DNA of 50,943 nucleotides, taken from positions 2,694 through 53,636 of the forward strand of contig DJWY01000020.1 of assembly GCA_002448305.1 (NCBI GenBank), given 5' to 3'. Origin of the DNA: Selenomonadales bacterium UBA7018. GTDB taxonomy: Bacteria; Bacillota; Negativicutes; Selenomonadales; Selenomonadaceae. Below are positions 25,876 through 34,600 of the stretch, in pieces (position 1 is the stretch's first letter; each line of letters starts with the position of its first letter). Under the pieces are notes generated by a model. It had not been told where the DNA came from. It saw nothing but the letters and a program-made list of their open reading frames with translations, and did not search any database. The position numbers were made by a program, and so were the translations under genes.

Positions 25876-27330
25876 TTAATCATTAATTTCCATAACGTCA
25901 TTTGCGCGGAAAAATTCCATTGCGTTGACTAAATTTGAGCGAGCAGGCTCAGTCATTTTATTCAAGACAGGCGGCGGCAAACTGCTATCAATGACGACGG
26001 AAAGTTTAATCGGTCGCTTTGCACTTTGCGCCGCTAACTCTTTGAATTCCGCTTGACTTCGTTTAAACATATCCGCCGTAGACGCTGATTTAAAAGCTAA
26101 AGTCAAAGTATCGCCTTCAAATTTCGTAACAACCGCCTTGTTGGCAAAAGTTTTTATCCCTGCATCGTTCTCGCTCAAAGAATTAAGTGTATCATAGAAA
26201 ATTTTTCGCCCTGCGTCAAGATTTTCATTAGGCTTGGCGACAATCTGCGCGGTCGGCGTTGGCATAATGAAATTTTGAACGGGCGCGGCAAGTTTCATGA
26301 GCGTCATTTCCAAAATAATATCCGGAATGCCGGAGCCGTACATTTCGCTGACAGCTTTTCTAAGCGCGTCAATAAAGTTATCTAGTTCAGCAAAATTTTT
26401 CTCGTCATTGTCTATCATATCGAATTCAATATCCCTAAGCCGCGTGATTAAAGATTCAGCGATTAAATTTGCCGACAAACCCGAACTAAATGCCCGCGTG
26501 ACGGCTTGCGCGGCGGCGGCTCTGTCCTTAGCTTTGACGGCGGAAATTATGTCGTCAAGATTTTCATCGGAGATAAGTCCGAGCGTGTCATTGACGTTAT
26601 CAAGCGTGATTTCGTTGTCCGCCATAGCGTAGCATTGGTCAAGATAAGTCAGCGCGTCGCGCATAGAACCTTCCGCAAGCCGAGCGATTTTTTTAGCGGC
26701 TTCCTCCTGTAAGCCGACGTTCAATCTTCTTGCCAGCGTCGAAAGATACGGCGCGATTATCGCTTGCGGAATAAGTCGGAAGTTTAGAACCTGACAGCGC
26801 GAACGGATTGTCATTGGCACTTTGTTTAATTCGGTCGTTGCCAAAAAAAATGCCACATTGGGCGGCGGCTCTTCGATTAGTTTTAGGATTGAATTGACTG
26901 CCTCGAATGACAGCATGTGTACTTCATCGATTATAAATGTTTTGACGCGGGCGCGGAGTGGCGCAAGATAAGCCGTCGATAAAAGGCGCGTGACGTCTTC
27001 GACTGAACGATTGGACGCGGCGTCAAATTCCACATTATCGGGCGAAGAATCAAACATTTTGCAGGATTCGCATTTATTGCAAGGGATTTCCTTTTTCTCA
27101 AGCGGATGTCCAGAAAGTTGCGCGTCGTGAACTTTATCGCAATTCATAGCCTTAGCTAAAAGCCGCGCAGTAGAAGTTTTGCCAGTGCCGCGAGTGCCGA
27201 CTAATAAATAAGCGTGCGAAAGTCGATTGCTTGAAATTGCCCGTGCCAAAGCGTTTGAAATGTGCTCCTGCCCGATTAGTTGCGATAGCGTTTTTGGTCT
27301 GCCGCGTGTATATAATGCCTCATAAGCCAT
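25876..27330 (-). CDS. dnaX: DNA polymerase III subunit gamma/tau
   Basis: Clamp-loader ATPase. The start is the ATG at 27330 (484 residues), nine bases after GGAG; an in-frame ATG at 27345 overlaps that site. It has Walker A VGTRGTGKTSTARLLA, the zinc module CNKCESC, Walker B FIIDEVHML and sensor blocks ATTELNKVPMTIRSRCQ. The region after domain III is short, so it makes a compact tau or a gamma-like form. An SRP-type RNA lies directly upstream. Confidence 0.95.
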   Translation of the reverse strand: MAYEALYTRGRPKTLSQLIGQEHISNALARAISSNRLSHAYLLVGTRGTGKTSTARLLAKAMNCDKVHDAQLSGHPLEKKEIPCNKCESCKMFDSSPDNVEFDAASNRSVEDVTRLLSTAYLAPLRARVKTFIIDEVHMLSFEAVNSILKLIEEPPPNVAFFLATTELNKVPMTIRSRCQVLNFRLIPQAIIAPYLSTLARRLNVGLQEEAAKKIARLAEGSMRDALTYLDQCYAMADNEITLDNVNDTLGLISDENLDDIISAVKAKDRAAAAQAVTRAFSSGLSANLIAESLITRLRDIEFDMIDNDEKNFAELDNFIDALRKAVSEMYGSGIPDIILEMTLMKLAAPVQNFIMPTPTAQIVAKPNENLDAGRKIFYDTLNSLSENDAGIKTFANKAVVTKFEGDTLTLAFKSASTADMFKRSQAEFKELAAQSAKRPIKLSVVIDSSLPPPVLNKMTEPARSNLVNAMEFFRANDVMEIND

Positions 27331-27345
27331 AAAGTAACACTCCAT

Positions 27346-27489
27346 AAAAAAATTTCAGCTGTCAACGCAAAGGCTTAATCTCAATCCGGAGCTGCGCTAC
27401 AATAACCTCTCGTTGCTGCGTATGCCCTGGCGAGATTGTCAGTACAGTTTGTGTCCGGCGAAACCAAGTCTCTGCGTTCACAGCTGAAA
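27346..27489 (-). ncRNA. ffs: SRP RNA candidate with an atypical apical loop
   Basis: About 137 nt fold as one long interrupted hairpin. The terminal arms TTTCAGCTGTGAACGCA and TGCGTTGACAGCTGAAA pair at 16 of 17 positions, then CCGGA/TCCGG and CTCG/CGAG. A run of seven T follows the 3' arm. Position (tRNA-Ser, this RNA, dnaX, ybaB, recR) is that of the SRP RNA gene in Bacillus. The apex has AGG facing AGCA, as in the SRP domain IV symmetric loop, but it is capped by GC-AUAC-GC, not the usual three pairs with a GGAA tetraloop. Confidence 0.55.
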
Positions 27490-27537
27490 CTTATTTTATA
27501 TCTATTGCGCATTTCTGCGCGTCACTAATTGCAATTC

Positions 27538-27629
27538 TGGCGGAGAGTGAGGGATTTGAACCCTCGGTGCGCTATCAACGCAACACACGATTTCCAGTCG
27601 TGCTCCTTAAGCCGCTCGGACAACTCTCC
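27538..27629 (-). tRNA. tRNA-Ser (GGA anticodon)
   Basis: Class II tRNA of 92 nt with encoded CCA. Acceptor arms GGAGAGT/ACTCTCC, D-arm TCCGAGCGGCTTAAGGA, anticodon stem CACGA/TCGTG around CTGGAAA (anticodon GGA), long variable arm, and T-loop GGTTCAAATCC. The discriminator is G, as expected for serine. Confidence 0.95.
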
Positions 27630-27642
27630 GAAAAACAAGCGC

Positions 27643-27671
27643 AGTTTACCATTCTAATTATCAACTGTCAA
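27643..27671 (-). promoter_or_regulatory. Promoter of tRNA-Ser
   Basis: On the minus strand, TTGACA (27666-27671), a 17-base spacer and TAAACT (27643-27648) precede the mature tRNA 5' end by 13 bases. Confidence 0.75.
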
Positions 27672-27679
27672 GAAATTTT

Positions 27680-28306
27680 TCAAGATTCGGCGGGCGGAAT
27701 GAAAATTTTGTTTATCGGGACTTCGTTAAGCGGCAAATCGCCGTCCGCGTCGCTCAAAATTCCTTTCGACCGCCCGATTATCAATTCGTTATGCGCCCGC
27801 GCCCATTCCAATACAGCCCGATAAAATTTGTACATAACATCTTTACTCGAAAGCGTTTTCAGCGCGACCGGTTCGCCTGACGTGTCTTTATCTAACGCGC
27901 CCCACGTGTCATCTAAATCCGTTTTCTCGACTACTTGTACCGTCATATTTTTTAAATCGAACTTCAAAAGCTCCGAACGCCCGACAAGTTTATTGTAACC
28001 TCGCGTCGAAAGTTTTTTCCAACGCCGCTTTTGTATCACGTCTTCAATCTGTATGTTGTCATATAAATAAATCGCCGGCACCATTAGCGTATTTAAATCA
28101 AGCGTGCCGTCCTCTTTGATTCGATAGCCAGCCGCTTGATGATTGAACCAATAATTTGCTCGCGGCGTCGATTGCACCCACATATATATTTCCGTCGGGA
28201 CTCCTGTTATGACTTCGCCTTCTTCCCATTCTTGCGCGAAAGTCGGATTCGTCGTCAAAATCATTGCCGCCGATATTATCCCCGCGAAAAAATTTTTTAA
28301 TCTCAT
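27680..28306 (-). CDS. Secreted protein of unknown function
   Basis: 208 residues from the ATG at 28306, which has AAGGA eight bases upstream; longer in-frame starts exist at 28315 and 28345. The signal peptide is MRLKNFFAGIISAAMILTTN with cleavage probably after TFA-Q. The mature part has strand-like motifs (TEIYMWVQSTPRANYWFNH, LLKFDLKNMTVQVVE) and a C-terminal EWARAHNEL segment. I do not recognise the family. Its stop is nine bases before the tRNA-Ser promoter. Confidence 0.7.
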   Translation of the reverse strand: MRLKNFFAGIISAAMILTTNPTFAQEWEEGEVITGVPTEIYMWVQSTPRANYWFNHQAAGYRIKEDGTLDLNTLMVPAIYLYDNIQIEDVIQKRRWKKLSTRGYNKLVGRSELLKFDLKNMTVQVVEKTDLDDTWGALDKDTSGEPVALKTLSSKDVMYKFYRAVLEWARAHNELIIGRSKGILSDADGDLPLNEVPINKIFIPPAES

Positions 28307-28341
28307 GTCGTTCATCCTTTCCGCGAAGATTATAGCATTTA

Positions 28342-28809
28342 TCACTTGACCTTTGCAACGTCAACCCAGCCCGCGCTCTTAATGTAGCGTTCCAATTCGT
28401 CAATTTTGAACTTGGCGCAACTTTTATCGTTTCCGGCGGCGGGATAAATCACGTCGAAACGTTTCAACGACTCGTCAAGGTAAATCGGGACGCCCTCATT
28501 GACTGCAAACGGACAAACGCCCCCGACCGCGTGCCCAATCAGCCCTTCGACCTCTTCAACCGGTATCATATGCGGGCGGCAGTTGAATTGCGCCTTGAAT
28601 TTCTTGTTATCAATCTTCATATCGCCCGAAATCAGAATCAGAATCGGTTTTTTGTCGACGAAAACTGAAATTGTCTTTGCAATGCGTCCAACTTCGCAAT
28701 TTAAAGCCTGCGCGGCAAGTTCGCTCGTCGCCGTCGATTGTTCAAACTCTATCACGCGCTCCGGTTCGCCTATTTCCTCAAAATACTTTTTTACCTTCTC
28801 AATAGCCAA
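28342..28809 (-). CDS. YbaK/EbsC-type aminoacyl-tRNA deacylase
   Basis: 155 residues of the YbaK/ProX editing fold: AKTISVFVDKKPILILISGD with the conserved lysine, KKFKAQFNCRPHMIPVEEV and GHAVGGVCPF. Such proteins hydrolyse mischarged tRNA(Pro) and relatives. It starts just after the GIY-YIG gene ends. Confidence 0.88.
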   Translation of the reverse strand: MAIEKVKKYFEEIGEPERVIEFEQSTATSELAAQALNCEVGRIAKTISVFVDKKPILILISGDMKIDNKKFKAQFNCRPHMIPVEEVEGLIGHAVGGVCPFAVNEGVPIYLDESLKRFDVIYPAAGNDKSCAKFKIDELERYIKSAGWVDVAKVK

Positions 28810-28810
28810 T

Positions 28811-29665
28811 TTATTTTCCCTCCTGTAAATCTTTCAGTTGTACGCCGTTTTTCTTCCAATATTCTTTGCCGTTCACGTGATTTCCTATAATGAATTCTGC
28901 AGCGGAAGACGGCGAATTAAATTCTATATCCTCAAGCAATTTTCCATTTGAAATTTTATCCGAATGACGAAGTTTTTTCATCGGAGCGGACAAATTTGGA
29001 TTCTCAATCGGTGAAATGTCACTGCCCGCCAAAACTTTAAATCCAGTCGGCGTAATTTTCATTTGCGCGTTAATCGTCCTGCCGAGAGCTTTAATCTTGC
29101 GCGATAGAGTAAAAATTTCGTCGTCAGTCGGCTTAACAGGCGGCGCAGAAGCTTTTTTCGCCTCAAAAATTTTGTAACCAATCGCGCTCAAAATAAGTTC
29201 TGCAAATCCGACGTGTTCTTCAAGTTCGCTTTTCTTTTCCTCAGTGATATTGCTTGGCGAAGGGTCATTTCCGTTTCCGACGACGTAACGCGCCGCCTTT
29301 ATCGCCATATTGCAGAATTTATTTTCGAGCCAACTAATTTCAGTTGCGCCAAAAGAATTATCCGAAGTCGTCAAGATAATAGCTTCCGTCCAAAAATTTT
29401 TATCGGGATTGCGGTCGTGTTCGGTTAGGCGATTTAGAATCCCTTTGCCGTTTTTGCGGCTGCCCGCTTGCCCAATGTAAATTTTATCCTCGCCGAGCAG
29501 GAAATAAACGCCGTCATGCTTCAAATAATCATGCTCTTTGCATTTGGACAAGTCTTTTCGCGGAATTTTGAAAATAATTCCCGTGCGGCTGTTAATCGTG
29601 CATTTAATTCGCCCGTTCGCCGTGCCGTCAATTAAAAATAAGTTTATAAGCGTCGATTTCGCCAC
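28811..29665 (-). CDS. GIY-YIG nuclease family protein with DUF4357-like C-terminus
   Basis: 284 residues. The middle of the N-terminal half shows a GIY-YIG-like core (HDGVYFLLGE, then KIYIGQAG, then ILNRLTEHDRN), followed by ENKFCNMAIKAARYVV. The C-terminal SPSSAAEFIIGNHVNGKEYWKKNG fits DUF4357. Stand-alone GIY-YIG/DUF4357 proteins are widespread, often near mobile or defence genes, but here it sits inside a housekeeping run. Its actual substrate is unknown. Confidence 0.82.
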   Translation of the reverse strand: MAKSTLINLFLIDGTANGRIKCTINSRTGIIFKIPRKDLSKCKEHDYLKHDGVYFLLGEDKIYIGQAGSRKNGKGILNRLTEHDRNPDKNFWTEAIILTTSDNSFGATEISWLENKFCNMAIKAARYVVGNGNDPSPSNITEEKKSELEEHVGFAELILSAIGYKIFEAKKASAPPVKPTDDEIFTLSRKIKALGRTINAQMKITPTGFKVLAGSDISPIENPNLSAPMKKLRHSDKISNGKLLEDIEFNSPSSAAEFIIGNHVNGKEYWKKNGVQLKDLQEGK

Positions 29666-29677
29666 GTTGCCACCCCT

Positions 29678-30331
29678 TTAAAATGTAATTCGCTCTAAAA
29701 TTTCCGTCGGATAGTCAATAATTATTTCTGCGCCGCTGTTTTCGAGTTCTGAACGCGGACGAAAGCCCCACGTCACTCCGATTGCTAAAAATCCCGCGTT
29801 AATCGCCGTCTGCATGTCAACCGCCGTGTCTCCGAAATAGGCAACGTCTTCCGGCGCGACGCCAAAAAGTTTCGCTCCTGCTAATGCGCGGGTCGGGTCG
29901 GGTTTGCGCGGCTGTCCTGGCTCGTCGCCGCTCACATAGCCAAATTTTATCGGCGCAAGCGTCTTTTCCGCAATTTCAACCGCCGCAAAGTGTTGTTTGT
30001 TCGTGCAAATGCCCATAGGAATTTTTTTCGCCTCCAACGCCCTCAAAAGCTCCATAATTCCCGCGTAAGGCTTAACTTTTTTCAAACAGTTGCGCGCATA
30101 GCAATCATTGTAAAATTTCAACGCCTCGTCCACAAATTCGCTTTTTTCAGCCGGTAAACTCCTTATCATCAGCTTTTTTGCGCCATTTCCTACAAATTGC
30201 CGGACTTCATCAAGCGTTTTCAGCGGAAAACCGTAATTCGCTAGCATTTCATTAACGCTTTCGTGCAAATCCGCTAAAGTATCCGTCAACGTCCCGTCCA
30301 TATCGAAAATTGCCGCCTTGTACGCCTTCAT
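29678..30331 (-). CDS. gph: HAD-family phosphoglycolate phosphatase-like protein
   Basis: 217 residues with the HAD nucleophile motif FDMDGTLTDT near the N-terminus, a helical cap, motif II IPMGICTNK, and the motif IV region VAYFGDTAVDMQTAINAG. The GNGAKKLMIR cap motif fits phosphoglycolate phosphatase-like enzymes. It overlaps murI by 4 bp. Confidence 0.88.
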   Translation of the reverse strand: MKAYKAAIFDMDGTLTDTLADLHESVNEMLANYGFPLKTLDEVRQFVGNGAKKLMIRSLPAEKSEFVDEALKFYNDCYARNCLKKVKPYAGIMELLRALEAKKIPMGICTNKQHFAAVEIAEKTLAPIKFGYVSGDEPGQPRKPDPTRALAGAKLFGVAPEDVAYFGDTAVDMQTAINAGFLAIGVTWGFRPRSELENSGAEIIIDYPTEILERITF

Positions 30332-31110
30332 TTTATCATCTCCATTTCGTCAAGCCGTTTTAAAAACTTTTTCAGCCGCAAAAGCTCTTCTGAATCCGTT
30401 ACGCGCCGTCCAGAATAAAAAAATTCTATCTGCGGAACTTTTTCCGACCTAAAACGCTTTAATTTCGCTCGCCTTATCAATTCATTCACCGTTCCTGCGT
30501 TCCCGTCCAATATTTTTACATTTTCCGGCAATATTTCCCTCATTACGTCCTTAAAATAGTTAAAATGCGTGCAACCTAGCACTATCGACGAAAATTTTCC
30601 TAAATCATAGCTCAAAAGCTCTCCGCGCAGATATTTTTCCACTTTTTCCGACCTAAATTCCTGCCGCTCCGCAAATTCTACCAGTTTTGGCAACGCTTTT
30701 AGCTCAACTAACGTTTCTGCTCCCAATTTTCCTATCAATCGCCGGATTTTTTCCCCAGTTATCGTTATCGCCGTCGCCGTTACCAAAACTTTTCGCCCCG
30801 GATATAAATCTAACGCCAATTTTAACGCCGGCTCCATTCCAATTATCGGCAGCGAATATTTTTCCCGCATTTCCTGCACCGCGACCGATGTTGCCGTGTT
30901 ACAGGCCACTACGATTGCCCCAACTCCGCTTTTTATCAGAAATTTGAACGCTTCGTCCACATATTTTAAGATTTCTTCGCGTTTTTTCGTCCCATACGGC
31001 ACATTTTCTTCATCTGCGTAAAAAATATACTCCTCTTGCGGCAAAATCTTCATCGCGTGCTGTAAAACCGACAATCCGCCCATTCCTGAATCAAAAAAAC
31101 CGATTTTCAT
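30328..31110 (-). CDS. murI: Glutamate racemase
   Basis: Makes D-glutamate for peptidoglycan. The 260-residue protein has both catalytic cysteines in context: VVACNTATS (Cys70) and VLGCTHFNY (Cys180). The N-terminal IGFFDSGMGGLSVL and YADEENVPYG are also diagnostic. It overlaps the neighbouring genes by 4 bp on each side. Confidence 0.96.
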   Translation of the reverse strand: MKIGFFDSGMGGLSVLQHAMKILPQEEYIFYADEENVPYGTKKREEILKYVDEAFKFLIKSGVGAIVVACNTATSVAVQEMREKYSLPIIGMEPALKLALDLYPGRKVLVTATAITITGEKIRRLIGKLGAETLVELKALPKLVEFAERQEFRSEKVEKYLRGELLSYDLGKFSSIVLGCTHFNYFKDVMREILPENVKILDGNAGTVNELIRRAKLKRFRSEKVPQIEFFYSGRRVTDSEELLRLKKFLKRLDEMEMIK

Positions 31111-32429
31111 ACGCTCAACCCCGCCGATTTGATTAAAATAAATATCGCTAGCCCCACGACTGAACCAACTATCGACCCGTTTAGCCTTATCCAGATAAAA
31201 TCTTGCTCCGCTTTGTCGTATACTAAATTATTCAGCTGTTCTTCCGTTAATTTGTCCAATGCCGATTTCGCTATCGTTCCGACCAGCGGTTGCGCGTGTA
31301 ATGCCGCTCGCGCTGTCAATTCGTCCACAAATTTTTCAAATGCTCGCCTCGACGCAGTATTTTCGCTGATTAAGCTCAAAAATCGGTCGTATTCTTCGTT
31401 AAATATGATCACAAGCAGTATTCCTAAGCTTTTTCCGGGTAATTTCTTCGACGAACGCGCTTTTTCTAGCGTTTCTTCTACATCAACCGTCGTTATTTGG
31501 CTTTCTATGTGAATTAACGCTAATTCTATCGCTTCTTCCAACGGAATTTCCGCCGCCGCGTCAATTTGTATTCGCTCAACTAAATCTTTAAATTCGGGCG
31601 TTTCGCTTAGCTCAGAAATTTTTAATCGGCATTCATTTAGCGTCCGACGCTGTATTTGCGTGTCTAATGCCAATTCGTCAAGCAATTTTAGCAGTTGCGT
31701 CTGCATTATCCGCGCCGCTTCCTCAAAATTCACTAAATCTAACATTTGCGCAAGTCCCGCCATTAAAATTGAGAATCCGCCCATGTTTTTTGTCTTTTCG
31801 TTCGCATATTCCTCTAAAATCGCTTGTAATTTGTCGCAAGTCTCCGGTTTTGCCGCCGTTTTGCGTATCGCCTTCACTATTTCGATAAAAATTTCCCTGT
31901 CTTTGTCGCCGCGCCGAAATTGTGCGCCAAAATCGCTTATCAAGCCCTGCGCAGGTATATTTTGTATGATTCTGCGCAATTCGTTCGCGATTTCCTTCGA
32001 CCGCTGCTCTTTATTCTGCGCCGACACGAATTTTTTTACCACATTGAATAATTCCTTGATTATTTCCTGCCGCGTCGAGTTTTTAGCTAAAAATTCCACG
32101 ATTCGCGGCAATAATTTGAAGTCGCCCAGCTTTTTAAAGATATTTCTGCGCGAAAAAAACTCCTGCTGCACCATTAGAACCGACGCTTTGACAAAATCTT
32201 TCCTTCTGCGCGGCAAAATCGCCGTGTGAAACGGAAATCCGAGCGGTTTTTTAAATAATGCCGTCACCGCGAACCAATCCGCAATTCCGCCCACTAATGC
32301 CGCCTCCGTTACGAATAAAAATCCTTCCGCTACGATATTTTCCGGAAAAATTATCTTAAATCCCACCGCCGACAAAAAAAATAGCGCGGCACATAATAAC
32401 GTTGTGTCCGCTTTATTCCATCTGTTCAC
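31107..32429 (-). CDS. DUF445 family membrane-anchored protein
   Basis: 440 residues starting at GTG (32427-32429) behind GAGGTGA. N-terminal hydrophobic helices precede the DUF445 signature GGIADWFAVTALFKKP and PFHTAILPRRR. A long helical soluble region follows, then a last membrane helix VGLAIFILIKSAG. Function in the family is poorly known (YheB-like). It heads the run DUF445-murI-gph-GIY-YIG-ybaK. Confidence 0.88.
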   Translation of the reverse strand: MNRWNKADTTLLCAALFFLSAVGFKIIFPENIVAEGFLFVTEAALVGGIADWFAVTALFKKPLGFPFHTAILPRRRKDFVKASVLMVQQEFFSRRNIFKKLGDFKLLPRIVEFLAKNSTRQEIIKELFNVVKKFVSAQNKEQRSKEIANELRRIIQNIPAQGLISDFGAQFRRGDKDREIFIEIVKAIRKTAAKPETCDKLQAILEEYANEKTKNMGGFSILMAGLAQMLDLVNFEEAARIMQTQLLKLLDELALDTQIQRRTLNECRLKISELSETPEFKDLVERIQIDAAAEIPLEEAIELALIHIESQITTVDVEETLEKARSSKKLPGKSLGILLVIIFNEEYDRFLSLISENTASRRAFEKFVDELTARAALHAQPLVGTIAKSALDKLTEEQLNNLVYDKAEQDFIWIRLNGSIVGSVVGLAIFILIKSAGLSV

Positions 32430-32457
32430 TATTTGTCACCTCTTTTTCATTTCCAAA

Positions 32458-32486
32458 AGAATAATCGCCAAAAAAGAGGTTGTCAA
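32458..32486 (-). promoter_or_regulatory. Promoter of the DUF445-murI run
   Basis: Minus strand: TTGACA (32481-32486), a 17-base spacer and TATTCT (32458-32463), 28 bases before the GTG start. Confidence 0.65.
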
Positions 32487-32503
32487 GCTATTTAACGCAA
32501 AAT

Positions 32504-32851
32504 TTATCTCGATTCATTAGAATTTCTATCGGGCGGCGGCATCGGATTGCCATTTTCGTCCTTTGGCGGCTCCAGCGGCTCCGGCGGCGCAGAATTATCG
32601 CCATTATTCCTATCTGGCGGCGGCAACGGGTTTCCGTTCTCATCTTTGGGCGGTTCAGTCGGTTTTTGCCCGTCATTTTTATTTTGCCCGAATTTTTCCT
32701 GCGTTTTGTCCATTTTTTGCTTTGATTTCTCGATTTTTTGCTTTGCGTCCTTGTAATCGCTGACCGATGACGCGCTGACCGGCTGAATTTCCGCCGCTCC
32801 TAGCCCAAATACGAACGCTCCGACCATTATTCCGCTTAAAATCTTCCTCAT
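32504..32851 (-). CDS. Small secreted proline-rich repeat protein
   Basis: 115 residues from the ATG at 32851, seven bases after AGGAGG; the ATG at 32857 is too close to that site. A signal peptide (MRKILSGIMVGAFVFGLG, cleavage near VSA-S) is followed by a lysine/glutamine-rich helix (KQKIEKSKQKMDKTQEK). Then come two copies of the 15-residue unit PPKDENGNP-PPPDRN separated by a short acidic spacer. It looks like a cell-wall-spanning or extended linker protein. Family unknown. Confidence 0.65.
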   Translation of the reverse strand: MRKILSGIMVGAFVFGLGAAEIQPVSASSVSDYKDAKQKIEKSKQKMDKTQEKFGQNKNDGQKPTEPPKDENGNPLPPPDRNNGDNSAPPEPLEPPKDENGNPMPPPDRNSNESR

Positions 32852-32875
32852 AATCATTCCTCCTAAAATTTTTAA

Positions 32876-34600
32876 CTAAATATTGCTAAATTGTATGTTG
32901 TAAAGGTTGCTGTAGACGCCATTTAACGCTAAAAGCTCCTTATGCGTGCCTGATTCGCAAATTTTCCCCTTGTCTATTACAAAAATCTTGTCCGCGCCAA
33001 AAATCGTGCTCAATCGGTGCGCAATTACAAAACTCGTGCGCCCTTTCATCAATTCATCAAGCGCGGCTTGCACTATTTTCTCACTTTCCGTATCTAATGC
33101 GCTCGTTGCTTCGTCCAGAATCAAAATTTGCGGATTTTTCAGCATTGCTCGCGCTATCGCCATTCTTTGACGCTGTCCACCGCTCAAATTTAAGCCGCGC
33201 TCGCCAATTTGCGTTTCGTAACCGTTTGGAAGCTCTAAAATGAATTTTTCTGCGTTCGCCGCCCGCGCCGCCGCGATTACTTCCTCATCTGTCGCATTTA
33301 ATCGCCCATATCTTATATTTTCCATGACTGTTGTCGAAAAAAGTAGCGTTTCTTGCGGCACAATCCCTATTTGCTCGCGTAAACTGTCAATTTTTACGTC
33401 GCGTATGTCATATCCGTCGATTTTTATCGCTCCGGACGTCACATCGTAAAATCGCGGGATTAAATTCGCTATCGTCGACTTTCCCGCGCCGCTCGGTCCT
33501 ACAAATGCTATCATTTGCCCCGATTTTACCTCTAAATTTACATTTTCTAGCGCATTATGCACCCCGTCATAGCTAAAAGTTACATTTTCTACGCTCACAT
33601 TGCCTTTTATCGGCGGTAATTCTATCGAATTTGGCTTGTCATTCACCGTTTCTGGCAAATCTAGCACTAAAAATATCCTATCGACCGCCGCCATTGCCTT
33701 TTGTAGCCGTCCATATATGCGCGAAAGCCTTTTTATCGGGTTTGCGAGGTTTACGGCGTAAGTTAGGAACGCTACTAGCGACCCTGCCGTTATCATTCCG
33801 TTCACAACTTCATATCCGCCGAACCAAACGATTAAAGTTACCGCTAATGCCGCTAAAAATTCTACTGTCGGCGTTAATAGGCTCGTAAATTGTACATTTT
33901 TCATCGTCGCACGGAAATTTAGCTCGTTTTCCACTTTAAATCGGTCTATTTCGTATTTTTCGCGTACAAACGACTTAACAACGCGAATTGACGATATACT
34001 TTCCTGCAAAAGCGACGTTATATCCGCTAATTTCTCTTGAATTACTCGGCTCGTCGATTTTATCTTTTTTCCAAAGATTCTCATCGCAAATCCGACTAAA
34101 GGCACCGTTATTAGCGTTAAAAGCGATAATTTCCAGTCCAAATACAGCATCATCGCGATTGAACCGATTAAAACTGCGCCTTCCGTGAACATTTCGATTA
34201 AATTATCGACTAAAGCCGCTTGAATTGCCCCGACATCGTTTGTTAAATAGCTCATCGTCTCGCCGGTCTGGTGTTTGTCGAAATATGCCATTGGCATGCG
34301 CTGAAATTTGCGAAACATCACTTCGCGCACGTCTACGACCACTCTTTGACCGATATACGACACTAAATACGATTGTCCGTAATAAAATACGCCGCGAATC
34401 GCGAAAACGACCACGATACTTACCGAAATAAAATTTAACATCGCCATATCTTTTTCGGCGAGCACTTTGTCTATCATATCTTTAATTATCCACGGCAAAT
34501 ACAAATTCGCGCCCGATGCGACGATTATACAGATTATTGCCAGCCCAAATCGCCCTAAATATGGCTTTATGTAGATTAAAAGTCGTTTATAGTTCTTCAT
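32876..34600 (-). CDS. msbA: MsbA-type ABC exporter (membrane and ATPase domains fused)
   Basis: 574 residues from the ATG at 34600, ten bases after GGAG. Six membrane helices in the first 320 residues are followed by an ATPase domain with Walker A GPSGAGKST, signature LSGGQRQRMAIARA, Walker B ILILDEATSALD and the switch AHRLST. Adjacency to lpxB makes lipid A/LPS flipping across the inner membrane the likely role. The start overlaps the 3' end of lpxB by 14 bp. Confidence 0.88.
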   Translation of the reverse strand: MKNYKRLLIYIKPYLGRFGLAIICIIVASGANLYLPWIIKDMIDKVLAEKDMAMLNFISVSIVVVFAIRGVFYYGQSYLVSYIGQRVVVDVREVMFRKFQRMPMAYFDKHQTGETMSYLTNDVGAIQAALVDNLIEMFTEGAVLIGSIAMMLYLDWKLSLLTLITVPLVGFAMRIFGKKIKSTSRVIQEKLADITSLLQESISSIRVVKSFVREKYEIDRFKVENELNFRATMKNVQFTSLLTPTVEFLAALAVTLIVWFGGYEVVNGMITAGSLVAFLTYAVNLANPIKRLSRIYGRLQKAMAAVDRIFLVLDLPETVNDKPNSIELPPIKGNVSVENVTFSYDGVHNALENVNLEVKSGQMIAFVGPSGAGKSTIANLIPRFYDVTSGAIKIDGYDIRDVKIDSLREQIGIVPQETLLFSTTVMENIRYGRLNATDEEVIAAARAANAEKFILELPNGYETQIGERGLNLSGGQRQRMAIARAMLKNPQILILDEATSALDTESEKIVQAALDELMKGRTSFVIAHRLSTIFGADKIFVIDKGKICESGTHKELLALNGVYSNLYNIQFSNI

